64,000 nucleotides of DNA from Streptosporangium canum (lineage in GTDB: Bacteria > Actinomycetota > Actinomycetes > Streptosporangiales > Streptosporangiaceae), in the NCBI RefSeq assembly GCF_900113865.1, contig NZ_FOQY01000021.1:81360-145359 (forward strand), written 5' to 3'. The notes beneath the pieces are model-generated. The model worked only from the letters and a program-made list of their open reading frames with translations, did not search any database and was not told where the DNA came from. Of this stretch, positions 54,031 through 64,000 are shown piece after piece; the stretch's first letter is position 1, and each line of letters starts with the position of its first letter. The translations under genes and the position numbers were made by a program.

Positions 54031-55305
54031 ATGAGCGTGACGCCAGCCGAGCGGAAGCCGATCGTCTCCGCCGCCGACTTCGACCTGTCGGACTACGACT
54101 TCTGGGCCAGGCCCATGCCGGAGCGCGAGCACGCCTTCCGGCTCCTGCGCGGCCTGGACCACCCCGCCTTCTACGAGGAGATGGAGATCTCCTTCGCTCC
54201 GAAGGGGCCCGGTTACTACGCGCTGGTCAAGCACGCCGACATCCTGGAGGCCAGCCGCAACCCCGAGGTGTTCTGCTCCGGGGACGGCGGGGCCACCAAC
54301 ATCCCGGACATGCCGCCGGAGTTCACCGAGTACTTCGGCTCGATGATCAACATGGACGACCCGAGGCACGCCCGGCTCCGCCGGATCGTCTCCCGGGCGT
54401 TCACCCCCAAGATGATCAAGCAGTTCGAGGCCGACGTCGAGGCCGCCGCCGTCCGGATCGTCGACGACCTGATCGCCCGGGGGTCCGGCTGCGACTTCGT
54501 CACCGAGGTGGCCGCCAAGCTCCCCTTGAAGATCATCTGCGACATGATGGGGATCCCGGAGAGGGACTACGGCTCCGTCTTCGACCGGTCCAACGTGATC
54601 CTCGGCGGATTCGACCCCGAATACGGCGGCGACGACATGACCACGGTCGCCGAGAAGCTGCTGGCCGCCGGGATGGAGCTGCAGCAACTCGTCCAGGACC
54701 TCGCCGCGCACCGGGTCGAGCGCCCCACTGGCGACCTCACCTCGTCACTGGTCAACGCCAACATCGACGGCGAGAAGCTCACCGCCCAGGAGCTCGGCTC
54801 CTTCTTCATCCTGCTGGTGGTGGCGGGCAACGAGACCACGCGCAACGCCATCTCCTACGGCCTGCGCCTGCTCACCCAGAACCCGGACCAGCGCGCGCTG
54901 CTCCTGGCCGACCTCGACGGCCACCTCCCCGGCGCGGTCGAGGAGATCGTCCGCCTGGCCTCCCCGGTGAACTTCATGCGCCGCAAGGTCACCCGGGACC
55001 ACGAGATGAACGGCCAGCTCTACCGCAAGGGCCAGAAGGTCGTCCTGTACTACTGGGCGGCGAACCGGGACGAGAGCGTCTTCCCCGACCCGCTCCGCTT
55101 CGACGTCACCCGCGACCCCAACCCGCACGTGGGCTTCGGCGGCCCGGGGCCGCACTTCTGCCTCGGCGCCCACCTGGCCCGCCGCGAGATCACCGTGATG
55201 TTCCGCGAACTGCTCCGGAGGATCCCGCAGATCGAGGGCGGCAGGCCGGAGCGGCTCTACTCCAGCTTCATCAACGGCATCAAGCACATGGACTGCGCGT
55301 TCTGA
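54031..55305 (+). CDS. cytochrome P450, third of tandem trio
   Basis: 424 residues. I-helix LLVVAGNETTRNAI, heme loop FGGPGPHFCLG, end SSFINGIKHMDCAF. The ATG at 54031 was chosen by its distance to the -10 box; ATGs at 54007 and 54019 lie before or inside the box. It ends one base from the convergent membrane-protein gene. Probably a recent duplicate of the second P450, with the N-terminal 40 residues and substrate-recognition loops diverged. Confidence 0.9.
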   Translation: MSVTPAERKPIVSAADFDLSDYDFWARPMPEREHAFRLLRGLDHPAFYEEMEISFAPKGPGYYALVKHADILEASRNPEVFCSGDGGATNIPDMPPEFTEYFGSMINMDDPRHARLRRIVSRAFTPKMIKQFEADVEAAAVRIVDDLIARGSGCDFVTEVAAKLPLKIICDMMGIPERDYGSVFDRSNVILGGFDPEYGGDDMTTVAEKLLAAGMELQQLVQDLAAHRVERPTGDLTSSLVNANIDGEKLTAQELGSFFILLVVAGNETTRNAISYGLRLLTQNPDQRALLLADLDGHLPGAVEEIVRLASPVNFMRRKVTRDHEMNGQLYRKGQKVVLYYWAANRDESVFPDPLRFDVTRDPNPHVGFGGPGPHFCLGAHLARREITVMFRELLRRIPQIEGGRPERLYSSFINGIKHMDCAF

Positions 55306-55306
55306 G

Positions 55307-57235
55307 TCACGGAGTCGTCGACCGGATCGACTTGAACACGGTGTTGATGTCGGGCAGCAGTTCCTTCTTGCTGTCCGGCACCGACATGTAGACGATCGCG
55401 GGCAGGTCGGCGCCGGTGCTCAGGGCGGCCACGACCATGGTCGTCTTGGACGTGCCCGAGGTGATCTCATACGCGGAGAGCTGTCCCCGCAGGCCGTTGA
55501 CGTTCAGGGTCTGCTGGGCGGTCTTGCGGGCGGAGTTGTCCTCGGGAAAGAACTTCTTCCGGCCACTGGAGGCGACCGCGTTGATCACCGGGGCCAGGTT
55601 CGCCGGTGAGGTGTACTTGCTCTTCAGCCGGGGCGAGAGCGGGCCGGACATCACCTGGGCGAACTGCGTCTTGCCCGTGGAGTCCGGGCCGGCAGGGACG
55701 TACTGGCGGGTGGTGAAGCCGTAGGTGGTGGGCACGGCCGGGCGCTGGTCCTGCCGCCAGGGCGCGCCGAGCTGGGCCACGCTGATCGCCGCGGCCTGGT
55801 CGGGCAGGGTGCCGGCCACCGGCGAGGCCTTGCCGGGGAAACGCGGCAGGCGGCCCACCGCCTGGGACTTGGCGGGCTTCTTGCCGGTCGCGGAGGGCTT
55901 GGCCTCCGGGACGGCCTCCTCCTTGGTGGAAGCCAGGGGGCCGGCCAGGAAGGCCCAGAGCACGGCGCCGATCAGGGCGATCACCACGGAGCCGGCCAGC
56001 GCGAACACCCAGACCGGCCGGCCCGACCCGTCGAGATCCTGCTCGTCCTCCATGGCCTGGTAGTTGTCGCCGAAGACCGTGTTCCACAGCTCCTGCTGGC
56101 GCTCCGGCGGCGGGGTCTTCGGGCCGCTGATCTGGCCCGCGGTGACGAACGGCCTGTTGGGGTCGGACGGGTCCCTGCTCAGGTGCCCGCCCGGCTGGCC
56201 CGGCATGGGCTGCTGCCCCGGCATGGGCTGCTGACCGGGATGCGGCTGACCGGGATGCTGCTGGCCCGGCATGGGCTGCTGTCCTGGCATGGGCTGCCAG
56301 CCGGGGTGCTGCTGGCCGTTGCCCGGATGGACGGGCGCGGGCCCTCCCTGAGGGGGAGTGTGATGGGGCGGAAGCTGTGGCGGGGCGCCCGGAGGCGCCT
56401 CCGGGGCGGTCGCCCCCGCGAGGGCCCACACGCCGGGATTCTCCGGGGCGACACCGTTGCCCGAGGGGCTGCCGAACGGCTCCTGCCCGCCGAAGGGGTT
56501 GGGGCTGGTGAGGGGGTCTTGGGTGGCGAAGGGGTTGGGGTTTGCGCCGGGTGGGTTGGTCAGGTGTTCTTGGCTGCCGAAGGGGTTGGGGCTGGTCAGC
56601 GGGTCCTGGCTGCCGAACGGGTTCGGGTTTGCGCCGGGCGGGTTCGTCCAGGAGGGAGAGGACTGCTCATGGCTCGGCGCCTCGGCCGGCGGGCGGCCCC
56701 ATCCGCCGTTCTCGGCCGGCGCGGCGGCGTTCCGCCCGCCGTCGTCCGAGGCCGGCGGCGTACTCCATCCCCCGTTGCCGGTGTCCTGCGCGGCCGTACC
56801 CCATCCGCCGTTGTCGGTGCTCTTGGCCACGTCCCATCCGCCGCCCCCGGCGGCCGGCGCCGTACCCCATCCGCCGTTGTCGGTGGCCTGTGTCGCGGGC
56901 CACCCGCCGTTCTCGGCGGGCGAAGCGGGCGGCCAGGCGCCGGGCTGCTCCTGCGGCGGCGCGGCCGCCTGCCAGGAGTCACCACCCGCCTGCGGGCCGG
57001 AGGTCTGCGGCGACTGAGGCTGGGAACCGGGAGTCGCCGTTCCGAAGGCCTGTTGCCAGGAACCGTTGCCGGGGACGCCGGCCTGCCAGGAGGCGCCGTC
57101 TCCTGCGGGCTCCTCCTGGGGAAGAGGGAGCCGGGGGCTGGTTCCGGAAGAGTCCTTCGCCCAGGCGGGCGGCGGCTCTGTTGCCTCCGGCCATGCCGGA
57201 GGCAGGTGGGACTGGCTGGACTGCTCCGAGGCCAT
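55307..57235 (-). CDS. repeat-rich membrane-anchored protein, paralogue of the 10515 gene
   Basis: 642 residues. A long cytoplasmic region contains NGGWGT-type repeats (about 90-180), NPFGSQDPLTSP-type repeats (about 185-240) and GQQPMPGQ repeats (about 295-345). One helix (about 407-433) follows, then an extracytoplasmic domain with VGRLPRFPGK, ISVAQLGAPW and PDSKKELLPDINTVFKSIRS, the same landmarks as in the 10515 protein. Start chosen at MASEQ with GGAGGT/AAGGA upstream. A GTG at 57430 with TACTCT 6 nt upstream could add 65 residues. Function unknown. Confidence 0.8.
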   Translation of the reverse strand: MASEQSSQSHLPPAWPEATEPPPAWAKDSSGTSPRLPLPQEEPAGDGASWQAGVPGNGSWQQAFGTATPGSQPQSPQTSGPQAGGDSWQAAAPPQEQPGAWPPASPAENGGWPATQATDNGGWGTAPAAGGGGWDVAKSTDNGGWGTAAQDTGNGGWSTPPASDDGGRNAAAPAENGGWGRPPAEAPSHEQSSPSWTNPPGANPNPFGSQDPLTSPNPFGSQEHLTNPPGANPNPFATQDPLTSPNPFGGQEPFGSPSGNGVAPENPGVWALAGATAPEAPPGAPPQLPPHHTPPQGGPAPVHPGNGQQHPGWQPMPGQQPMPGQQHPGQPHPGQQPMPGQQPMPGQPGGHLSRDPSDPNRPFVTAGQISGPKTPPPERQQELWNTVFGDNYQAMEDEQDLDGSGRPVWVFALAGSVVIALIGAVLWAFLAGPLASTKEEAVPEAKPSATGKKPAKSQAVGRLPRFPGKASPVAGTLPDQAAAISVAQLGAPWRQDQRPAVPTTYGFTTRQYVPAGPDSTGKTQFAQVMSGPLSPRLKSKYTSPANLAPVINAVASSGRKKFFPEDNSARKTAQQTLNVNGLRGQLSAYEITSGTSKTTMVVAALSTGADLPAIVYMSVPDSKKELLPDINTVFKSIRSTTP

Positions 57236-57286
57236 GGCTTCCTTACCTCCCGGGCGGGTGCCCGAATTATGGGTATTGGGCATGGT

Positions 57287-57300
57287 CTCACGTGAGACGG
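57287..57300. promoter_or_regulatory. perfect palindrome GTCTCACGTGAGAC
   Basis: A 14-bp perfect palindrome 52 bp upstream of the membrane-protein start. It differs from the parS consensus GTTTCACGTGAAAC at two symmetrical positions and shares 12 bases with the site at 10281. Confidence 0.5.
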
Positions 57301-57604
57301 GGGGGTTCGCAGGGAAACTGGAGAACGCCCCTCTGAACTGGAGTCCGGTGGGGTCGGTTGGCGGATCCTGCATCGGCAGGCCGACCTCCGAAGGATCCGG
57401 GCCCTGCCCCGGCTCGACTGAGTGTGCCACGGTGAAAGAGTAAACTGACGGGACAAGTGAGGTCACAACGGACGTATCACCATCGAGTCCTGATCCGCCC
57501 CAGACGCACGAGCCTCCTATTGTGCTGACCCTCCGGTGCCGTGTCCCCGGTTTGCCGTGATCGGGCTTGTTCTCCGTCCTATGAATAGGGCTTGCGGACT
57601 GCGA

Positions 57605-57714
57605 TAGTCTTGGAATATGCGTGCCGCGGCCCTGCTGCTTATCTGGCCGCATCGGCCCTCCCGGCGCTAGACGCCCGCCGATGCGGCTGCCCTTCGCGTG
57701 AGCGGAGGGTTTTT
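57605..57714 (+). promoter_or_regulatory. leuS leader with transcription attenuator
   Basis: -10 TAGTCT (57605-57610) is 6 nt before the leader ATG. After the leucine codons come a perfect 11-bp inverted repeat (57646-57656 with 57677-57687) and a terminator: CCCTTCGC, GTGA loop, GCGGAGGG, then TTTTT (57690-57714). CCCTCC at 57656-57661 could alternatively pair with GGAGGG of the terminator. This is classical ribosome-mediated attenuation sensing charged tRNA-Leu. Confidence 0.75.
57617..57670 (+). CDS. leuS leader peptide ([17 protein letters not shown])
   Basis: 17 codons with three consecutive leucine codons (CTG CTG CTT, residues 6-8) placed just before the first arm of the inverted repeat; stop TAG at 57668. 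Leaderless by the -10 spacing. Stalling at these codons when leucyl-tRNA is short should release leuS transcription. Confidence 0.7.
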   Translation: MRAAALLLIWPHRPSRR

Positions 57715-57771
57715 CTATTGGGTCGGATGGGTCAGATCATCTGCGCAGACGTATACCGAGGGAAGATTGAC

Positions 57772-60257
<2,486 letters not shown>

Positions 60258-60258
<1 letters not shown>

Positions 60259-60299
60259 CGGCTTTCCGGGGTGCCCGTACGGTGGGCGCCCCGAGCCGC
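60258..60299 (+). terminator. terminator of leuS
   Basis: GCGGCT, CGGGGTGCCC, loop GTACGGT, GGGCGCCCCG, AGCCGC: a 16-bp stem with a 3-nt bulge that begins at the leuS stop codon. Confidence 0.65.
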
Positions 60300-60524
60300 G
60301 GTCGCCGTGGAGCCGCCCGCGCACCCACCCACGCCCCGGCCGGTACGGCGGCGCCGCACCGGCATCGGCTTCCCGGCAGGTGTGGCGGCCGTCGCGGGCC
60401 GTCCAGCGGGCCCGCCTGCCGCTCGACGGCCCGCTCCGGAGCGGGCCGGATTTATTGCCTCGAACCACCGGGCCGATCGATGCGAAGATGTCGGTGACAG
60501 ACCGATCACCACCAGGAGCATGCG

Positions 60525-60653
60525 ATGCGGCGAGCCTTCGGAATCTCACAGCGCCCTATCCGGACGAGAGTTTTCGAGGCATCCAGCACCCATGCACACC
60601 CTCAACATCGGCATCCTCGCCCATGTGGACGCGGGCAAGACCAGTCTCACTGA
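60525..60653 (+). CDS. possible upstream ORF overlapping the ribosomal protection gene
   Basis: A 42-codon frame, ATG 6 nt after AGGAG, that reads MRRAFGISQRPIRT... and ends at TGA 60651, inside the resistance gene in another frame. The resistance gene itself has no good site, so this ORF could load ribosomes and regulate it by coupling or stalling. Hypothetical. Confidence 0.35.
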   Translation: MRRAFGISQRPIRTRVFEASSTHAHPQHRHPRPCGRGQDQSH

Positions 60654-62562
60654 GCGGCTGCTGTTCGACACCGGCACCATCGACCGGCTCGGCAGCGTCG
60701 ACGCCGGCAGCACCCAGACCGACACGGGCGACATCGAACGGCGGCGCGGCATCACGATCCGCTCCGCCGTCGCCTCCTTCACCGTCGGCGCCTCACAGGT
60801 CAACCTGATCGACACCCCGGGGCACTCCGACTTCATCTCCGAGGTCGAACGGGCGCTCGGCGTGCTCGACGGGGCCGTCCTGGTCCTGTCGGCCGTGGAG
60901 GGCGTACAGGCGCAGACCCGCGTCCTGATGAAGACCCTGCGGAAGATGCGTCTGCCGACCCTGGTCTTCGTCAACAAGATCGACCGTGCCGGCGCCCGTC
61001 ACGAGGAGATGCTGGCCGACATCAGGCGGAAGCTGTCACCGCAGATCGTCCCCATGAACGCGGTCCGGCAGGCCGGCTCCCCGGCCGCGCGCACCGTCCC
61101 GATCTCCCTGGACGGACCGGGCTCCCGCTCCCGGGTGGCGGAGATCCTCGCGGAGAGCGACGACACGCTGCTCGCCGACCTCGTCGCCGGCTCGGTCCCC
61201 ACCGCCGGCCGCATCCTGGCGGAGGTGCGCGCCCAGACCGCCGCCGGACTGCTCCACCCGGTGTTCTTCGGCTCGGCCCTGACCGGTCAGGGCGTCGAGG
61301 CGCTCGTCGACGGGATCTCACGACTGCTCCCGCCGGCGCGCGGCACCGGAGACGACGATCCCCGGGCCACCGTTTTCGCCATCGAACGCGGTGGCGCCGG
61401 CGAGAAGGTCGCCTACCTGCGGATGCACTCCGGTGAGCTGCGCGCGCGGCAGCGGATCACCTCCTACCGGCTGGAGGCGGGCGGCGGAGTCAGCGAGAAC
61501 AGCGAACAGATCACCGCACTCCACGTCATCGGACCGGTGCGCCGAAAGGCCCATCACCCGGTGGCGGGCGACATCGCGAAGGTGTGGGGTCTGTCCCGCA
61601 TCCGGGTCGGCGACCAGGTCGGCTCGGCGCGCGGACTCGCCGGCCGGTCGCACTTCGCGCCGCCCACCCTGGAGACCCTCGCCCGGCCGAAACAGGCCGG
61701 GCAGGCCGCGCGGCTGCACGCCGCGCTCGTGGAGCTCGCCGACCGGGACCCGCTGATCCACACGCGTGCCGTCCCCGGCGAGGGGACCTCGGTCCTGCTC
61801 TACGGCGAGGTGCAGAAGGACGTCATCGCGGAGACCCTTCTCCACGAGTTCGGCGTCGAGGCCGTGTTCGAGCAGAGCCGTACGGTCCACCTGGAACGGC
61901 CGGTGGGGGTCGGGGAGGCCTGCGAGGAGATGGACCCGGGGCCCAACGGCTTCTTCGCGACCGTCGGGCTGCGGGTCGAACCCGCGACCGGGCCCGGAAT
62001 CACCTTCAGGCGGGAGGTCGAGCTCGGTTCGCTGCCGCGCCCCTTCCACCGGGCGATCGAGGACACCGTGCGCCGCACCCTGGAGCAGGGGCTGTACGGC
62101 TGGGCGGTGACCGACTGCCTCGTCACCCTGACCCGGACGGGCTATGCGGCCCCGGTCAGCACGGCCGGTGACTTCCGCGACCTCACGCCCCTGGTCCTGA
62201 TGCGCGCCCTGGACATCGCCGGGACCCGGGTCTACGAGCCCTGCCACGCCTTCGAGCTGGAGGTCCCCCCTGACGGGCTCAGCGCCGCCACCGCACAGCT
62301 CGCCGCCCTCGGAGCCGACATCAGGGAGTCCTCCGGAGATATGGAGACATGGTCGGTCAGGGGAGACATCCCCGTGCGTCAGGTGCGCGAATTCGAGCGG
62401 CGGCTGCCCGGACTGTCCCGTGGAGAAGGGGTCTGGTGGTCGCGGCCGTCGGGGGATCGGCGGGTCCTCGGGCCGGTCCCGGTGCGCGCGCGGTCGGACG
62501 GCAACCCGCTCAACCGGAGCGAATACCTGCGGCACCTCGCACAGGGAGGCCCGGCGAGGTGA
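60592..62562 (+). CDS. ribosomal protection GTPase, OtrA/TetM type
   Basis: A 656-residue translational GTPase of the tetracycline ribosomal protection family, paralogous to EF-G. G1 AHVDAGKTSL (residues 10-19), G3 DTPGHSDF, G4 NKID; the EF-G-like domains III-V follow. Start MHTLNIGILAHVDAGKT matches OtrA. Producers of antibiotics often carry such proteins; drug specificity cannot be inferred. 330 bp of untranslated DNA lie upstream, with an overlapping ORF. Confidence 0.9.
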   Translation: MHTLNIGILAHVDAGKTSLTERLLFDTGTIDRLGSVDAGSTQTDTGDIERRRGITIRSAVASFTVGASQVNLIDTPGHSDFISEVERALGVLDGAVLVLSAVEGVQAQTRVLMKTLRKMRLPTLVFVNKIDRAGARHEEMLADIRRKLSPQIVPMNAVRQAGSPAARTVPISLDGPGSRSRVAEILAESDDTLLADLVAGSVPTAGRILAEVRAQTAAGLLHPVFFGSALTGQGVEALVDGISRLLPPARGTGDDDPRATVFAIERGGAGEKVAYLRMHSGELRARQRITSYRLEAGGGVSENSEQITALHVIGPVRRKAHHPVAGDIAKVWGLSRIRVGDQVGSARGLAGRSHFAPPTLETLARPKQAGQAARLHAALVELADRDPLIHTRAVPGEGTSVLLYGEVQKDVIAETLLHEFGVEAVFEQSRTVHLERPVGVGEACEEMDPGPNGFFATVGLRVEPATGPGITFRREVELGSLPRPFHRAIEDTVRRTLEQGLYGWAVTDCLVTLTRTGYAAPVSTAGDFRDLTPLVLMRALDIAGTRVYEPCHAFELEVPPDGLSAATAQLAALGADIRESSGDMETWSVRGDIPVRQVREFERRLPGLSRGEGVWWSRPSGDRRVLGPVPVRARSDGNPLNRSEYLRHLAQGGPAR

Positions 62563-62566
62563 GGCG

Positions 62567-62599
62567 GGCCGCGGTCCGGGGCCTGCCCGGACCGCGGCC
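62567..62599 (+). terminator. terminator of the ribosomal protection gene
   Basis: A perfect 14-bp stem, GGCCGCGGTCCGGG with CCCGGACCGCGGCC and a GCCTG loop, 4 bp after the stop. Confidence 0.75.
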
Positions 62600-62724
62600 G
62601 GTACCGCCTGCCCGGCCCCCGCCGGCACCGCTTAAAGGCTTCCTCGCCTTTCAGGCCTTTTCCGGCCTTCCCCGCGTAGGCGGTGACCGGAGGAGGAAGA
62701 CCATGCCTGACAGGGGGATGAGGC

Positions 62725-63351
62725 ATGCGGGTATCGGTGCTCGGCATGGGCAGCATGGGGCGGGCGGTGGCCCTGCGGCTGCTCGGCCGCGGTCATGCGG
62801 TCAGGGTCTGGAACCGGACACCGGGTAAGACGTCCGAGGTGATCGACGCCGGCGCCGCCGAGGTGTCCTCAGCGGCGGAGGCCGCGCGGGATGCCGACGC
62901 GGTGCTGATGTCGCTCGCCGACGATCGGGCGGTCCGTGAGGTCATGGCCCGATTGGCCGAGTCCGGCTCCGGCTCCGGCTCCGGTTCCGGTTCTGGCTCC
63001 GGCTCTGCTCCCGGTTCCGGTTCTGGTTCCGGTTCTGGTCTCCGCTCCGGCTCCGCCTCTGATGCCGGCTCTGGTCCTGGCGCTGAGTCCGGCGCGCCGG
63101 TCGTCGCCGACATGAGCACCGTCTCCCCGGACACGTCCCGCGCGCTGGCAGGGCTGGCGCCGGGAGGCCGGTTCGTGGCCGCGCCCGTCATCGGAGGACC
63201 GCAGGCGGTCGTCGACGGGCAGGCCATGGGCCTGCTGGGGGGTGAACGCGGTCTCGTGGACCGGCTGGGACCTGTCTGGCAGGACCTGTTCGCCGTCCAG
63301 TGGTACTGCGGGGACGACCCCGGGAGTGCTCTGACCTACAAGCTTGTCAGC
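62725..63351 (+). pseudogene. NAD(P)-dependent 3-hydroxyisobutyrate dehydrogenase-like gene, disrupted by an IS
   Basis: The N-terminal Rossmann domain is clear ([55 protein letters not shown]). The reading ends as ...[10 protein letters not shown], just where the catalytic Lys region and the C-terminal dimer domain should begin, and then enters transposon DNA. The rest is absent in this window. A Gly-Ser expansion (residues about 78-120) splits the domain. The 3' part may lie beyond the window on the far side of the IS. Confidence 0.8.
62961..63085 (+). repeat. TCCGGC/TCTGGT hexamer expansion encoding Gly-Ser
   Basis: About 20 imperfect hexamers (TCCGGC, TCCGGT, TCTGGT, GCTCCC) lie inside the dehydrogenase frame and encode a Ser-Gly run between two strands of the NAD-binding domain. 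They keep the frame open. Confidence 0.9.
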
Positions 63352-64000
63352 TTCTCGGCCGTAAACGACCGAGCTTGCAGCTCCTCGCCGTCGATGGGTT
63401 CGACGGTTTGGTCCGCGTCGTCGGCAGCGTGACTCACTGCCCAGCTTGTGACACCGCGTGCGGCGATGTTACGAGCTGCGTTGACGTCGGCGTGCTCAGC
63501 GAAGCCGCACGACGTACAGCGAAAGGTTTCCTGGTTCGGCCGGTTGCGTCTGTCCACGTGCCCGCAGGCCGAGCAGCCCTGCGAGGTGTAGGCCGGGTCC
63601 ACGTACACCACAGCGACACCGGCACGGGCCGCCTTGTAGACGACGAACCGGCCGAGCTGGTGGAAGCTCCACGAATGCAACGTGACCCGCTGGGGCTTAC
63701 GGAGCCGTACCCGGTCGCGGATGCCCTGGAGGTCTTCCAGGGCGATCCCTTGCCCGGTGCGTGTCGCCTCGGTCACGATGCGTTTGGCGATGGTGTGGTT
63801 GGTGTCCGCGGCGAAACGCGCTTCTTTGCGGCGGCGTTTCCTCAGCAGCCGCTTGGCGGATTTGGTCTGCTTGGCCTGCAGGCGGCGGCGCAGCTCGCGA
63901 TGCCGGTGGCGGACCGCGTTCAGGCCCTTGCCACTGTGGCGAACTCCGCCACTGGTGGTCGCGAGGTTGGCGATGCCCAGGTCCACCCCCAAAAATCCGT
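63336..64000 (-). mobile_element. tnpB: IS200/IS605-family element with TnpB, right end only (gene continues past the window)
   Basis: The TnpB coding region covers 63336-64000 and is open at the window edge, so the N-terminus and left end are missing. RuvC residues are visible: Asp in GVDLGIANL, Glu in ALEDLQGI, Asp in HADVNAARN. The zinc finger is CSACGHVD...CTSCGF. It is an RNA-guided nuclease that nicks or cuts donor sites and helps retain the element. No TnpA is seen in the window. The last residues EKLTSL and the TAG may be partly encoded by the target gene. Confidence 0.88.
63354..63373 (-). ncRNA. right-end hairpin / probable omega-RNA 3' end
   Basis: On the minus strand CTCGGTCG-TTTA-CGGCCGAG folds with one G-T pair, about 15-20 nt inside the presumed right end, as in IS605 subterminal hairpins. 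The omega-RNA would overlap the tnpB 3' end, and its guide would be read from the flanking dehydrogenase sequence. The exact boundary is unknown. Confidence 0.45.

Noticed and set aside
57287..57300. A true parS centromere site
   Set aside because: Two symmetrical mismatches to the consensus and a location beside leuS and a membrane-protein gene; kept only as a possible operator.

Overview
The window is very GC-rich chromosomal DNA from a filamentous actinomycete. The best guess is the Streptosporangiales (a Streptosporangium- or Nonomuraea-like genus). The grounds are codon usage, many TANNNT -10 boxes placed 6-8 nt before ATG/GTG (leaderless mRNAs), a two-gene module for 10-methyl branched fatty acids (typical of that group), a mycobacterial-type LigB DNA ligase, and several actinobacteria-only families (DUF3224, DUF4192, DUF1707, GuaB1). 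No rRNA, tRNA or CRISPR array is visible.

Layout. 1-7308: DUF3224 protein and a complete oligopeptide/dipeptide ABC operon (SBP, two permeases, two ATPases, all on the minus strand). 7309-17827: long non-coding stretch, MFS transporter, PTH2-like hydrolase, a frameshifted gene remnant, a membrane-anchored protein, FtsH, Maf, EI24 protein, DUF4192 and small membrane proteins. 17961-21588: RlpA-like wall protein with a CRP-type site far upstream, LigB ligase with a 42-bp minisatellite upstream, FKBP with a strong terminator. 21726-29907: SDR, then a sugar locus: two LacI regulators facing each other, a GH1 beta-glucosidase, and a divergent SBP-permease-permease operon without its own ATPase. 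Operators with a GAGCGCTC core lie directly on the two divergent promoters. A 3' remnant of a second GH1 gene is fused in frame before the first lacI.

30005-35748: stress protein, GuaB1, GyrI-like protein and a four-gene operon (ABC-2 ATPase, permease, small XRE regulator, membrane protein) with an operator on its leaderless promoter. 35891-38388: alpha-methylacyl-CoA racemase and cytochrome P450 operon with an N-terminal scrap of an amidohydrolase between them and a KstR2-like palindrome upstream. 38589-43908: Ser/Thr kinase, 2-hydroxyacid dehydrogenase, tmsA-tmsB. 43938-47619: an unusual pair, a STAND-like ATPase and a membrane-tethered type I periplasmic-binding-fold protein. 47784-55305: acyl-CoA ligase, divergent GMC oxidoreductase with a perfect TetR-type palindrome between, and three P450s in tandem, two of which share the same promoter/operator sequence. 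With the racemase operon these genes read as a regulon for omega-oxidation, CoA activation and epimerisation of a methyl-branched lipid or sterol side chain (inference).

55307-64000: a repeat-rich membrane protein paralogous to the one at 10515, leucyl-tRNA synthetase preceded by a leader peptide with three leucine codons and an attenuator, an OtrA/TetM-type ribosomal protection GTPase, and a dehydrogenase gene cut in two by an IS200/IS605-type element whose TnpB runs off the right edge.
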